Of a DNA stretch of 64,000 nucleotides, positions 16,260 through 24,746 are shown piece by piece (the first letter of the stretch is position 1; each line of letters opens with the position of its first letter). A program made the translations under genes and the position numbers. The notes under the pieces were generated by a model, which was given only the letters and a program-made list of their open reading frames with translations, did not search any database and had not been told where the DNA came from. Source of the stretch: Ghiorsea sp. (GTDB lineage Bacteria > Pseudomonadota > Zetaproteobacteria > Mariprofundales > Mariprofundaceae); NCBI GenBank assembly GCA_027080505.1, contig JALWRX010000123.1, forward strand, positions 40,705 through 104,704, read 5' to 3'.

Positions 16260-17801
16260 TTATCGTTTGATTTGCATCAAAGAAGATAACATTTGGTCGG
16301 TGGTTGAGATGGTTTTCGAGTTTGCTTCATAACCACGTTGTACCACAATAAGTTTTACAAATTCACCTGCTAAATCCACATTGGATTGCTCTAAGCCATA
16401 AGGTGTAATCGAGCCCATACCACCATTACCTGGTTTTTCCAAAATAGGTGAGCCAGAGGCAATGGTTTCTTGTTGCAAGTTGTTACCCACATGGTTAAGT
16501 ACGGCATCATTAGGGAATTTTGCTAATGCCACCTGATACAATGAGCGGCGTTGCCCATTGGTGAATACACCAAAAATACGTCCTGTAGAATCTGTTTCTA
16601 ATTTATCTAAGAAGCCTGATGCATAACCATCACGCACGATTTGTCGAGTAGCAAATGTACCTGCCATTTGTACTGTACCATTTAAACCGTCACCAAGAAT
16701 AGCTTGTTGGTCATTGGTGGTGGCATCACCAAAGTTAAAGTTGATGGTTGATACTGCCGCACTGTTCCAAGGAAAGTTGATACCAGGGCCAATTTCAGTG
16801 ACAAGTTCACCTTGGCTACCAAAAATAAGTTGATTGCTCGCTGGTGCTGTGAGTACATTGCCTGCTGTAACATTGGTGCCAGCTGGGAAGGTGCTGGTAT
16901 TTACAACAATGGAGCTACCCAAAGCTGCACTTACAGTTTGACCAGCCAAAACATTAATACCATTAATGGTGACAGCTTGGTCAAATGTTGCATCACCTGA
17001 AATCTCAGTTCCAGCAGGTAGTGGTAGTGCAAGCGCAGGGTTAGTGGTATTGAAATTAGTCGCTGTATTGCCAACAATGACTTGTTGTCCAGGTATGCCA
17101 CCTGCTACATCAGCACCATCGACACCTGCATGCCAACTCCATGTATTATTGGCTTGTTTAACATAATAAATACTGACCGCATGTTGCTGACCTAAGGAAT
17201 CATAAATATTGGCTTCAGCTTTGTAGTGGTAGGTTGCAGCATTGTTGGGGTCAAAGGCAACGCCTGCATTATAGACTGCAGCATTGGAGTCTAAGGTAAC
17301 ACCGACATCAACATTAGTGGTAGGTTGTGCTTGTGATGCTAGTCCGCCAAAGGTAATGTCAGTGATATTACCTGTAGCGTCACCTTGCTCATTGGTTGCC
17401 CAGCCTTGTACCACAAAACCTTGTCCATCAATGAGGTTGGAGTTTTTATCCAAGATAAATGCACCGGCACGCGTATAGTAAGTTTGCCCACTGGCGGGGT
17501 CTTTAAGAGCAAACATACCATTGCCATTAATCGCCATATCTGTTGCGCTGGTGGTGTTTTGAATAGAACCTTGTTGTTGGTCGCGTGTAATCATGCCAAT
17601 GCGCACACCATTACCCACTTGGTTGGCAATGTTGGAGCGTGTTACACCAACGGTTTGTGATAAAACATCAGAAAACACCACGTTTTGAGATTTAAAACCC
17701 AAAGAGTTGATGTTAGCGATGTTATCACCAATGACGCGAACACTTTCACCGAAAGCTGATAGTCCACTGGAACCTGTATAAAGTGCGTTGTAAATACCCA
17801 T
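16260..17801 (-). CDS. flgE: Flagellar hook protein FlgE
   Basis: Structural subunit of the flagellar hook, 513 residues. The N-terminal rod/hook motif 'NALYTGSSGLSAFGESVRVIGDNIANINSLGFK', partly quoted here as 'GDNIANINSLGFK', and the C-terminal 'GEFVKLIVVQRGYEANSKTI' pair into the D0 coiled coil. The central surface domain is Ala/Thr/Asn-rich and variable. Secretion is by the flagellar type III system without a cleaved signal. AGGAGA precedes the ATG. It is last in fliK-flgD-flgE, which all serve hook building: ruler, cap and subunit. Confidence 0.95.
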   Translation of the reverse strand: MGIYNALYTGSSGLSAFGESVRVIGDNIANINSLGFKSQNVVFSDVLSQTVGVTRSNIANQVGNGVRIGMITRDQQQGSIQNTTSATDMAINGNGMFALKDPASGQTYYTRAGAFILDKNSNLIDGQGFVVQGWATNEQGDATGNITDITFGGLASQAQPTTNVDVGVTLDSNAAVYNAGVAFDPNNAATYHYKAEANIYDSLGQQHAVSIYYVKQANNTWSWHAGVDGADVAGGIPGQQVIVGNTATNFNTTNPALALPLPAGTEISGDATFDQAVTINGINVLAGQTVSAALGSSIVVNTSTFPAGTNVTAGNVLTAPASNQLIFGSQGELVTEIGPGINFPWNSAAVSTINFNFGDATTNDQQAILGDGLNGTVQMAGTFATRQIVRDGYASGFLDKLETDSTGRIFGVFTNGQRRSLYQVALAKFPNDAVLNHVGNNLQQETIASGSPILEKPGNGGMGSITPYGLEQSNVDLAGEFVKLIVVQRGYEANSKTISTTDQMLSSLMQIKR

Positions 17802-17830
17802 AATAATCTCCTATATGAATGTGTTATAAA

Positions 17831-18496
17831 TTAAATTCTTACTTCTGTAACATTGGCAATGCTAGTTGGTGTACCATTTACAATGAGCTGTATGCCTGAA
17901 GGGGTCATACGAACGGCATCAACCACACCTGAACGTTGAATGGATGCAGTTACTTGTTGCCCTGCAGCGTCAAAGGCAGCAATATCAATTTGATAGTCGC
18001 CCACTGCGACAGGGTTGCCGAAATCATCTTTACCATCCCAGTTAAGTTGCTGACTACCCGCTGGCAATGAAGATAAAGACATATTGCGTACAGGTGTGCC
18101 TAAGCTATCGCTGATGGTGATATACACATTGCTCGCATTATTATCCAAGCTGGCACTAAAGGGTTGAGTGCTACCCGTATATTGAATATTACTTTCATTG
18201 ATCATTACGGTATGTCCCAAATATCCTGCAGATGCAGTGTCTAGGTTACCATTGCTACCACCTTGGCTTGCTGTAAGCTGGGCAAGGTATTCATTGGTGT
18301 ATGTTTGTTGTTCAACCATATTAAACTGCGCTAGCTGAGAGGACATTTGCGTAGAATCAGCAGGGTTTAAGGGGTCTTGGTTTTCCATTTGTGCAACAAG
18401 CATTTTCAGGAATACATCTTTAGTACCTAAGTTTTGCTGGCTGCTGGGTGCAGGAGCTGGTTGCGCACCATAATTATTTGAGACGGTTAATGGCAT
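17831..18496 (-). CDS. flgD: Flagellar hook capping protein FlgD
   Basis: Scaffold cap that guides polymerisation of hook subunits. The N-terminal region has the family motif 'LGTKDVFLKMLVAQMENQDPLNPADST' (core 'QMENQDPLNP') and 'QLAQFNMVEQ'. It is followed by an FLG-type Ig/tudor module ('GSQQLNWDGKDDFGNPVAVGDYQI' region, core 'WDGKDDFGN'). 221 residues is typical. AGGAGA ribosome site. Ten bases downstream of fliK and 29 bases upstream of flgE on the same strand. Confidence 0.95.
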   Translation of the reverse strand: MPLTVSNNYGAQPAPAPSSQQNLGTKDVFLKMLVAQMENQDPLNPADSTQMSSQLAQFNMVEQQTYTNEYLAQLTASQGGSNGNLDTASAGYLGHTVMINESNIQYTGSTQPFSASLDNNASNVYITISDSLGTPVRNMSLSSLPAGSQQLNWDGKDDFGNPVAVGDYQIDIAAFDAAGQQVTASIQRSGVVDAVRMTPSGIQLIVNGTPTSIANVTEVRI

Positions 18497-18506
18497 TGTT
18501 CTTCTC

Positions 18507-20174
18507 CTATACTAAGATACTAAGGTGACCTTGGGTTGCGAGGTTCACGCCTATTCGTGTATTTTGTTCGTCATTTGAATGGGTAAGTGTTGTAGCATCT
18601 AAGCTGTTACCTGCTGTGGCACTGTTAGATGCTTGCTGGTTACCACCTTGTTGTTGCCCGCTTTGCTGGTTCATTTGCATGGAACAGCCGCCTAAATCTA
18701 AACCTTGTTGTGCCATGGCTAACCTTAGTTGTGGCATTTGCTGTTCAAGGGCTTGTTTTGAGGCGGCTTGATCAACAGTAAACATGACTTGTATGTGTTT
18801 GGCTTGATCCATTTGTATGGAAACTTGTACTTTACCTAAGTTAGCAGGCTCTAGTTGTAGCTCTAAGGTTGTATTGCCCGTTTTGGCGGACTTTACAATT
18901 TCCAGCATAGTATCTGCGGGGGTAAATGAACGTTGTGACTTATATGCCAATTGAGCTTGGAAATCTAAACCTTTGGCATTTTTATTATCCATTCTTGCGG
19001 AGTCTAATAAAGACATATCGGCATCACGTTGGTTGGAGTTCAAATCCTGTTGTGATGATGTGTTGTTATCAATTGTTGCTATGTTGACAGCACTCGGGCT
19101 GTTCGTTGCGGCAACAGTATTTGCGTTAGTCGCCTGTACTTGTTGGGCTTGGTTGCCAGTACGTTGTTGAATGGCTGCGATGGCAGCTTGACTTGTTTTG
19201 ATACCATCAGTGGTTTGTTCTATGGCATTGTTTACTTGATTACTTTGTTGTGCAGTGATGTGTTGTTCAATTTGTTTGCTTTGCTGAATGGTTAACGGCT
19301 GTTCACCAAGTTTGTTTTGTTTTATATTTTGTGTGCTAGCAGTTAAGTACTCTGGATTTTGCCGCTTCATTTTTTGAGAAGCCTGTTGTTTGTTGCTTGA
19401 AGCTTCAGTTAAAAGCTCTGGTGAAATATTTGAAGTTGTAGCTTGTGATGTTGCACGGTTGACTTGTTTTGCTTGTTGTTCATCGACAGCGCTACCATTT
19501 TTATTGGTATTGATAATCAGTGGCGTAACTTGTACCTCTTGCAAGGATGCAATGGCATCGTTGGCATCAACTTCACTGGTGTTTACAGGAGTATCTAGAG
19601 TTAATGTTGCAGTTATTTTTTTATCAGTAACAAGTGTTTTACCAGCTTGTGTTTCACCAGTTTGAAGCAAGCGATGTTGTTTTTTAGCTTGGTCTAAGAT
19701 GTGTTGTACATTCTTATCGACAGTTTGTGTTTCCTTTGTTTGTACCAAGTTATATTGTGTTTTTTTATTTGTTGTTTGTGTATTGTTGTTTTTCTCTAAA
19801 GTGTGTTTTAAATCCTTATTGGTTGTACTTTTTTTGCCCATGCTGCCTGTATTTTCGGCTTGTTGTAAAATACGCTTGATTTTTTTGTCGATATTTTCTG
19901 TATTGCTGGTTTGGCTTAGGATATGTTGTAAGTTTCTATTTCCTTGTTGATTACTTAAAGGCTGGGTTTTGCCTTCTGCTGTAGGTAAGACTGTATTTTT
20001 ATGGTTAGCTTGTTGCACAGTTTGTTGAATAGAATTCTGGGAAGTACCTTTTTGTAACATAGCCAATAAAGTTGAGAATAAGCTTTTGTTTGCTTTAGAG
20101 CTTTGATGTTTACCTTGGCTGATGCTGTTTGTGCCAGTGCTAGCTTCTGTGGATATGTTATTGGTATGTATCAT
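18507..20174 (-). CDS. fliK: Flagellar hook-length control protein FliK
   Basis: Secreted molecular ruler that sets hook length and triggers the export switch. The C-terminal FliK domain is clear ('LELQLEPANLGKVQVSI' and 'LRLAMAQQGLDLGG'). The first 400 residues are low-complexity Gln/Asn/Thr/Lys-rich sequence, as expected for an extended ruler, and include about five imperfect 18-residue repeats at residues 81-179. The 555-residue length is longer than many FliKs. The ATG has no Shine-Dalgarno, and a sigma-54-like promoter would start transcription one base before it, so the start is the least certain part. First gene of the hook operon. Confidence 0.88.
   Translation of the reverse strand: MIHTNNISTEASTGTNSISQGKHQSSKANKSLFSTLLAMLQKGTSQNSIQQTVQQANHKNTVLPTAEGKTQPLSNQQGNRNLQHILSQTSNTENIDKKIKRILQQAENTGSMGKKSTTNKDLKHTLEKNNNTQTTNKKTQYNLVQTKETQTVDKNVQHILDQAKKQHRLLQTGETQAGKTLVTDKKITATLTLDTPVNTSEVDANDAIASLQEVQVTPLIINTNKNGSAVDEQQAKQVNRATSQATTSNISPELLTEASSNKQQASQKMKRQNPEYLTASTQNIKQNKLGEQPLTIQQSKQIEQHITAQQSNQVNNAIEQTTDGIKTSQAAIAAIQQRTGNQAQQVQATNANTVAATNSPSAVNIATIDNNTSSQQDLNSNQRDADMSLLDSARMDNKNAKGLDFQAQLAYKSQRSFTPADTMLEIVKSAKTGNTTLELQLEPANLGKVQVSIQMDQAKHIQVMFTVDQAASKQALEQQMPQLRLAMAQQGLDLGGCSMQMNQQSGQQQGGNQQASNSATAGNSLDATTLTHSNDEQNTRIGVNLATQGHLSILV
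19638..19934 (-). repeat. Imperfect ~18-residue protein repeats in FliK
   Basis: Within FliK residues 81-179 the pattern hydrophobic-x-H-hydrophobic-L-x-Q...T...KK recurs about five times, for example 'NLQHILSQTSNTENIDKK', 'DLKHTLEKNNNTQTTNKK' and 'VQHILDQAKKQ'. The copies are diverged. They probably extend the ruler. Confidence 0.6.
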
Positions 20175-20185
20175 ACCATGGTTAA

Positions 20186-20201
20186 AGCAGAAGGGATGCC
20201 A
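20186..20201 (-). promoter_or_regulatory. Possible sigma-54 promoter of fliK-flgD-flgE
   Basis: On the minus strand TGGCATCCCTTCTGCT has GG-N10-GC spacing as in RpoN promoters, which commonly drive hook genes of polar flagella. Initiation would be about 20175, directly next to the fliK ATG, leaving no room for a ribosome site. It may be real with a leaderless start, or a chance match; the same bases also form a GC hairpin. Confidence 0.35.
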
Positions 20202-20239
20202 TCATAGCACCCCTTTGTTTTCAATGATTTAGGTGTTGT

Positions 20240-23110
20240 TCACTTATTTGAAGTGGAACTTTTTTCCGTGTTGGCGGTAATGTTTTCCCCAATCACAATC
20301 AGTTCGGCAATATCATCCCTGTTGTACTCCCAAGAGCGCTTAGAAATAGGGTTGCCAAAAGGGTTGATGATAATTTGATGTTGGCGTAGGCAGTGAAAAT
20401 CACCTTCCCTTGGGAACATTTTACGAATCATGTTTTGCATGGGGTCATCCCAAGAAAAAGCATGGTTAAGACGGTAGCCAATCCATATAAAACCTTGTTC
20501 CAATAAGGAGGCATAAAGTGCTTCGGGTTCGTCAGGTAATGTTTGATGAACATCCATAGTGTAGAGCTCTAGCGCATCATTGCTGCCGTCTTCAGACATG
20601 AGATCATGAATAACATGGCGTAATACCCGTTTCATTTGGTACACATCATTGTTTTCTGCAGTGTACATATGGAAGCTAGTGTGGGCGACATAAGCACCAT
20701 AAAATTCATCAGGAACCACAATGTGTACTTCGGTAGGCAAGGTGAACCTGTCCAATTCTTCTTGAAGAAGCCTGGCTTGGTTGCGGTCTGATAATATAGG
20801 GTAAATTTTAGGCTGTGATTGTTCTGTATGAATCATGCTAATGATATGGGATAACATGGTTGAAATCACGGTGTATGGCTCTTGCTCAGATGCTTGGGGT
20901 TGGGACAAAATAATATGTGTAAATGTTTTCACATAATCGCGTAATACTTCCATGTTTGAGAAATCCCAAGTTTGTACTGAAACAGAAATTTTATCGCCTC
21001 CTTTTTGTTCACTCAAACGCCGTTTAAGGTAAACCTTTTCATCCATAAGTTTTTCTTCAGGTAAGTTGTCCAGTAAAACAACTTCGATATGTTGGTAATC
21101 AGGCATTAAACGTTTGAGTAATAAAGGTAAGCTATCTACCCAGCCTGTAATAAGTAAGCGTAGCTCTGTTGCTGGGCGATTTAAACTAAGATGGAAGGTT
21201 TCTGTGGGTTTATGAGGAGAAGTTTCAGGGTGATGTAAAACATAATGCAACTCACCATGCAAAGCATTTTCATTGATGGCAATACCAACAACAGCCTTAA
21301 TCATAGTCTTTTCAGCAGCTGGTAGTTGATAAAGGGGTTGGATTTGCCAGTTATCATCAATGATTGCCAATAAAATAACCCCACGTTTTAGTAAGTCTTT
21401 GGCTGCTTGAATGATATTGGAACTGTGTTGTCCATCTGGGGTAAAAAGTAGCGTTTGCCCATGTTTATGCCTGATTTCGGCAGACCATTCGCAAACTTGC
21501 ATAGCCGATTCTTCTGTTCTTTCAGGAATCATTAACCGGCTAACAACTTGGTCAAAATCACTGTACTGTAGGATGTTTTTAAAAGCGTTGGCACGAAAGT
21601 CTGCGGCAGATAAAATGACAGTTGGTTTGTTGTATTGCCCTTGATTATCCCAGCCGACTTGTAGCATATATTCATGTTCAGGTACCCTAGATTCACTCAT
21701 GCTTGGTATAGCAATGCTTAAATAAATATCAGGGTGCATCTTACGAATAGCTAATAAAGAAAAGAAACTTTCAGATAAGGTTTCAGCGTTACTTTTGTCA
21801 TCAGGTATTAAGACCAAAGCTTGGCGAGCAGCAGGTAGGTTGACACGATTTAAATCTTCAATTTGTTTGCTGTTTCCTGTGCGGTAGCTAACCCATTTCT
21901 CTTCAAGTAGGGTGCTGCTTATTTCGTCATTTTCTTGTAATAAAACTAACTTGAGTTTAGAGAAAGAACGTTCGGATGCTAACCTTAAATGTGCAATAAT
22001 ATAGGGCGCAACATCACTCCAACCAATCATGACCATGTGTCGGGTGACGGCGAGACGTTCATTGCGTAGTTTTGTCATCAAGTCGGAAACAATGCTGGCA
22101 CCAATACCAATAAAGAAAGCGAAGATAAATACACCAATAACAACGGCTACAATAGAGAAGATAGCAATGGATGCATTGTTAGGGTAAGCCACTGAGTTTC
22201 CTGGGTCGGTAAACAGGCGAAAAGCGAACCAAATACGAGCAATCATGCTATCATCTTGAGGGGTTACGCTTCCATCTTGGGTAAAGTCAAAACCAGGTAG
22301 CAAGAACTTACCAAAAATACCTCCAGCAATAGAAATAACGGCAAGGACTAAGACAATCAGATTGATTTCTTGCATAAATTGCCCTTCGCGCATCACATCT
22401 TTTAAGTTGCGAATAATGACTAGCCACGGGCGTAAAAGGCGGACAAGCCGCATCATTCTTAAAGCTCCACCGTAGGGGATAATGGCAAAGGCTGGTATCA
22501 TCACAATGGTTGCAACCATGTCTAGCCACCAAAAAAACCATTCCAGTATTCTTTCTTTGCGTGTCTCAAAGTTCATGTTTCTCATGATAAGGTAGCGCAG
22601 CGATAATTCGACAGAGAAGAAGATAATAATCACCCACATAAGGGTATGAGTGGCAAAGAAAGAAATCATGATGATGAGAGAGGTAAACATACCGTAAGTT
22701 GGTGAATACATGGCACTTTCCAGGTCAAAATAACGGAAAACTCGTAAGGTTCGCATTAAATATACAGCGCGTAAAACACGCACTAAGGCAGCATCTTCTG
22801 CTTGGAAAGGAATATCAAAAATGGTAATTAACAAAGAAGCTACACCAATAATATCCAAGACAAGAAATAAGCCGTCAATTTTTCGATTCAGTGATGTACG
22901 ATAAGGGTTAGTTCGTGTTTTATGTAGCATAATGGAAATACGCGCACCAATTTCCACAACAAAAATCGTAAATAAAATAGCTGCCAACCAAGGCTCATGG
23001 GTAAAAGATAAAGCAACCAAAGCTATCATGAGGAAACCAAATCTTGGGTGCATTAAAATCCATTCAATATGGTAGTATAAAAGGTTTTTATCTAAAGTCC
23101 TGCTTTTCAT
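20240..23110 (-). CDS. CASTOR/POLLUX-type ion channel with tandem voltage-sensor-like domains
   Basis: A 956-residue inner-membrane channel. Residues 20-128 form a four-helix module ending in an arginine-spaced S4 ('VRVLRAVYLMRTLRVFR'). Residues 140-236 form a second one with its own S4 ('LRMMRLVRLLRPW'). Residues 248-340 are two helices around a pore loop with filter 'FTDPGNS', as in CASTOR/POLLUX channels. From 357 on are two TrkA-N/RCK-like regulatory halves ('MVMIGWSDVAPYI'), ending in a family-typical 'IGYRLNHAF...IINPF'. The track starts at 23221; ATG 23110 has AGGAA upstream and begins just before the first helix. It is upstream of fliK and divergent from fxsA. The ion and stimulus are unknown. 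The CASTOR-like pore and RCK part is confident; the tandem sensor is read from sequence. Confidence 0.85.
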   Translation of the reverse strand: MKSRTLDKNLLYYHIEWILMHPRFGFLMIALVALSFTHEPWLAAILFTIFVVEIGARISIMLHKTRTNPYRTSLNRKIDGLFLVLDIIGVASLLITIFDIPFQAEDAALVRVLRAVYLMRTLRVFRYFDLESAMYSPTYGMFTSLIIMISFFATHTLMWVIIIFFSVELSLRYLIMRNMNFETRKERILEWFFWWLDMVATIVMIPAFAIIPYGGALRMMRLVRLLRPWLVIIRNLKDVMREGQFMQEINLIVLVLAVISIAGGIFGKFLLPGFDFTQDGSVTPQDDSMIARIWFAFRLFTDPGNSVAYPNNASIAIFSIVAVVIGVFIFAFFIGIGASIVSDLMTKLRNERLAVTRHMVMIGWSDVAPYIIAHLRLASERSFSKLKLVLLQENDEISSTLLEEKWVSYRTGNSKQIEDLNRVNLPAARQALVLIPDDKSNAETLSESFFSLLAIRKMHPDIYLSIAIPSMSESRVPEHEYMLQVGWDNQGQYNKPTVILSAADFRANAFKNILQYSDFDQVVSRLMIPERTEESAMQVCEWSAEIRHKHGQTLLFTPDGQHSSNIIQAAKDLLKRGVILLAIIDDNWQIQPLYQLPAAEKTMIKAVVGIAINENALHGELHYVLHHPETSPHKPTETFHLSLNRPATELRLLITGWVDSLPLLLKRLMPDYQHIEVVLLDNLPEEKLMDEKVYLKRRLSEQKGGDKISVSVQTWDFSNMEVLRDYVKTFTHIILSQPQASEQEPYTVISTMLSHIISMIHTEQSQPKIYPILSDRNQARLLQEELDRFTLPTEVHIVVPDEFYGAYVAHTSFHMYTAENNDVYQMKRVLRHVIHDLMSEDGSNDALELYTMDVHQTLPDEPEALYASLLEQGFIWIGYRLNHAFSWDDPMQNMIRKMFPREGDFHCLRQHQIIINPFGNPISKRSWEYNRDDIAELIVIGENITANTEKSSTSNK

Positions 23111-23184
23111 AACTATGGTTCCTATGAGTAGTTTATGGTGTTTTTTTAGTGAAAAAGCAATAGTGATGCCACTTTTAGATAGGC

Positions 23185-23220
23185 ATAAGCCTTGCATTAT
23201 GTTGATGGCAGGCTTATACA
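23185..23220 (+). promoter_or_regulatory. Candidate fxsA promoter with inverted repeat
   Basis: TTGCAT (23192-23197) and TATACA (23215-23220) are 17 bases apart, predicting a start on the A of the fxsA ATG (23227). ATAAGCC (23185-23191) and GGCTTAT (23211-23217) form a perfect inverted repeat framing the promoter and could be an operator. Confidence 0.35.
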
Positions 23221-23226
23221 TAGCTT

Positions 23227-23658
23227 ATGATACGTATATTCTTCTTCTTATTTGTACTATTACCACTTTTAGAGCTTTATGTGCTCATTGAAGTAGGCAG
23301 TGGTATTGGTGGCTTGACCACGATTGCCCTTTGTGTGTTAACTGCTGTTATTGGTGGGGTATTGATTCGTATTCAGGGTATTCAAACTTTACTAAAAGCA
23401 CGACAAAGCATACGTCAGCATGAACTTGCTGAGCAAGGCATGCATGGCGTGATGTTGGTAATTGCTGGCGTGATGCTTTTTATTCCCGGTTTTATCAGCG
23501 ATACATTGGGTTTCTTACTTTTGGTGCCAGCCATTCGGCGTTGGCTGATATGGAAAACATATAAACCTTTTCCTCACAGTATGGATATTTCGGGTAAGCA
23601 GCATCAACGTTATCCGAATGTTGAAGTGATTGATGTAGAAATCATCAAAAAAGATTAA
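23227..23658 (+). CDS. fxsA: FxsA family membrane protein
   Basis: A 143-residue inner-membrane protein of the FxsA family, named for sensitivity to phage T7 exclusion by F plasmid in E. coli; normal role unknown. The N-terminal block 'RIFFFLFVLLPLLELYVLIEVGSGIGG' (core 'LPLLELYVLIEVG') and the paired glycine-rich helices ('MLVIAGVMLFIPGFISDTLG', core 'PGFISDTLG') are diagnostic. The cytoplasmic tail is basic, then acidic ('VEVIDVEIIKKD'). No Shine-Dalgarno is seen; the mRNA may be leaderless. Divergent from the channel gene. Confidence 0.92.
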   Translation: MIRIFFFLFVLLPLLELYVLIEVGSGIGGLTTIALCVLTAVIGGVLIRIQGIQTLLKARQSIRQHELAEQGMHGVMLVIAGVMLFIPGFISDTLGFLLLVPAIRRWLIWKTYKPFPHSMDISGKQHQRYPNVEVIDVEIIKKD

Positions 23659-23739
23659 CTTGGTTATATGAGTTGAAGCCTTTGTTCCACCTAAGCTATT
23701 AGTAAGTTATGAGTTTAGGCAGTATTTCGGTGTTGAAAA

Positions 23740-23816
23740 TGGTGCACCCTAGTGGATTCGAACCACTGGCCCCGAGCTTCGGAGGCTCGTGCTCTATCCA
23801 GCTGAGCTAAGGGTGC
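23740..23816 (-). tRNA. tRNA-Arg (anticodon CCG)
   Basis: 77 bases with encoded CCA. The acceptor GCACCCT/AGGGTGC, D-arm AGCTCAGCTGG, anticodon stem CGAGC/GCTCG with loop CTCCGAA, and T-arm GGTTCGAATCC are all regular. Anticodon CCG reads CGG. It is a single-gene unit on the minus strand between fxsA and the mla operon. Confidence 0.97.
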
Positions 23817-23835
23817 ATGTTTTGTGACCATGCGC

Positions 23836-23863
23836 AATATAGTGTAGGGCTTTGATAATGCAA
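23836..23863 (-). promoter_or_regulatory. Promoter of tRNA-Arg
   Basis: On the minus strand a -35 TTGCAT (23863-23858) and a -10 TATATT (23841-23836) are 16 bases apart. They are followed by a GCGC discriminator typical of stable-RNA promoters, giving a leader of about a dozen bases before the tRNA. Confidence 0.6.
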
Positions 23864-23887
23864 ATGAACACATAAGTATCTTTTAAG

Positions 23888-23917
23888 TTGCGCCATATGC
23901 TATAGAAGGTCTATATT
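23888..23917 (+). promoter_or_regulatory. Promoter of the mla operon
   Basis: TTGCGC (23888-23893) and TATATT (23912-23917) are 18 bases apart, ahead of the mlaF ATG at 23940. The core CTATATTGCGC is identical to the -10/discriminator of the divergent tRNA-Arg promoter. Confidence 0.5.
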
Positions 23918-23939
23918 GCGCTCATGGTTAGGTTTTCTT

Positions 23940-24746
23940 ATGATTAAAACACAAGCTTTAGTGAGATCTTTTGATGGTGTTAAAGCTTTGGATGATGTTG
24001 ATTTGCACATCGAAAAGAAGAAAGTAACAGTGATTATGGGTGGTTCAGGCTCGGGTAAAACCACATTGTTACGACTTTTGGCGGGTTTAGATAAGCCTAC
24101 AGCAGGTTCAATTATGTTTGCGGGTGAAGATTTGGCAAAAGTGAGCAGGAAACGCTTGTATGAATTGCGTATGCGTGTGGGTATGGTATTTCAATACTCT
24201 GCATTGTTAAACTCTTTGGATGTGTATGAAAACGTAGCATTCCCCTTACATGAACATACTGATTTAGATGAAAGCGTGATTCAGACCATGGTGACCATGA
24301 AACTAGAACAAGTCGGGCTGCGTGGTTTTGAACGTATGATGCCTTCACAGCTTTCTGGCGGTATGGCAAAACGTGTGGCATTTGCACGAGCGTTGGTGAT
24401 GGATCCTCAGGTTGTCTTTTTTGATGAACCTACATCAGGTTTGGATCCGATTTCTGCAGGTGTAGTAAGTTCCTTGATTCACGAAACAACAGCCAAAACA
24501 CGTATGACATCTGTGGTAGTTACTCATGATGTGCAAGCTGGGTTAGATATTGCTGATCATGTGATTTTGTTATGGCAAGGTAAGGTGATTGCAGAAGGTA
24601 ATCCAGAAAGTATCAAGCAGAGCGAAGACCCAAGAGTTCAACAGTTTATTAAAGGTGAACCCAATGGTCCGATTCCTTTTTCACGTAGCCAAACAGCCTA
24701 TATTGATGACCTGTTGCATAAACCAGGTTGTGTGAGGATGTCATAA
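23940..24746 (+). CDS. mlaF: Phospholipid ABC transporter ATP-binding protein MlaF
   Basis: ATPase of the MlaFEDB complex that moves glycerophospholipids between the inner and outer membrane faces. Walker A 'GGSGSGKTT', Q-loop 'MVFQYSALLNSL', signature 'LSGGMAKR', Walker B 'VVFFDEPTSGLDP' and H-loop 'VVTHD' are all intact. The track begins at a TTG (23916); ATG 23940 aligns with family N-termini (MIKTQALVRSFDG) and is used here. The stop overlaps the mlaE ATG by one base. First gene of mlaF-E-D-C. No MlaB (STAS) gene follows, so it is either elsewhere or absent. Confidence 0.96.
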   Translation: MIKTQALVRSFDGVKALDDVDLHIEKKKVTVIMGGSGSGKTTLLRLLAGLDKPTAGSIMFAGEDLAKVSRKRLYELRMRVGMVFQYSALLNSLDVYENVAFPLHEHTDLDESVIQTMVTMKLEQVGLRGFERMMPSQLSGGMAKRVAFARALVMDPQVVFFDEPTSGLDPISAGVVSSLIHETTAKTRMTSVVVTHDVQAGLDIADHVILLWQGKVIAEGNPESIKQSEDPRVQQFIKGEPNGPIPFSRSQTAYIDDLLHKPGCVRMS

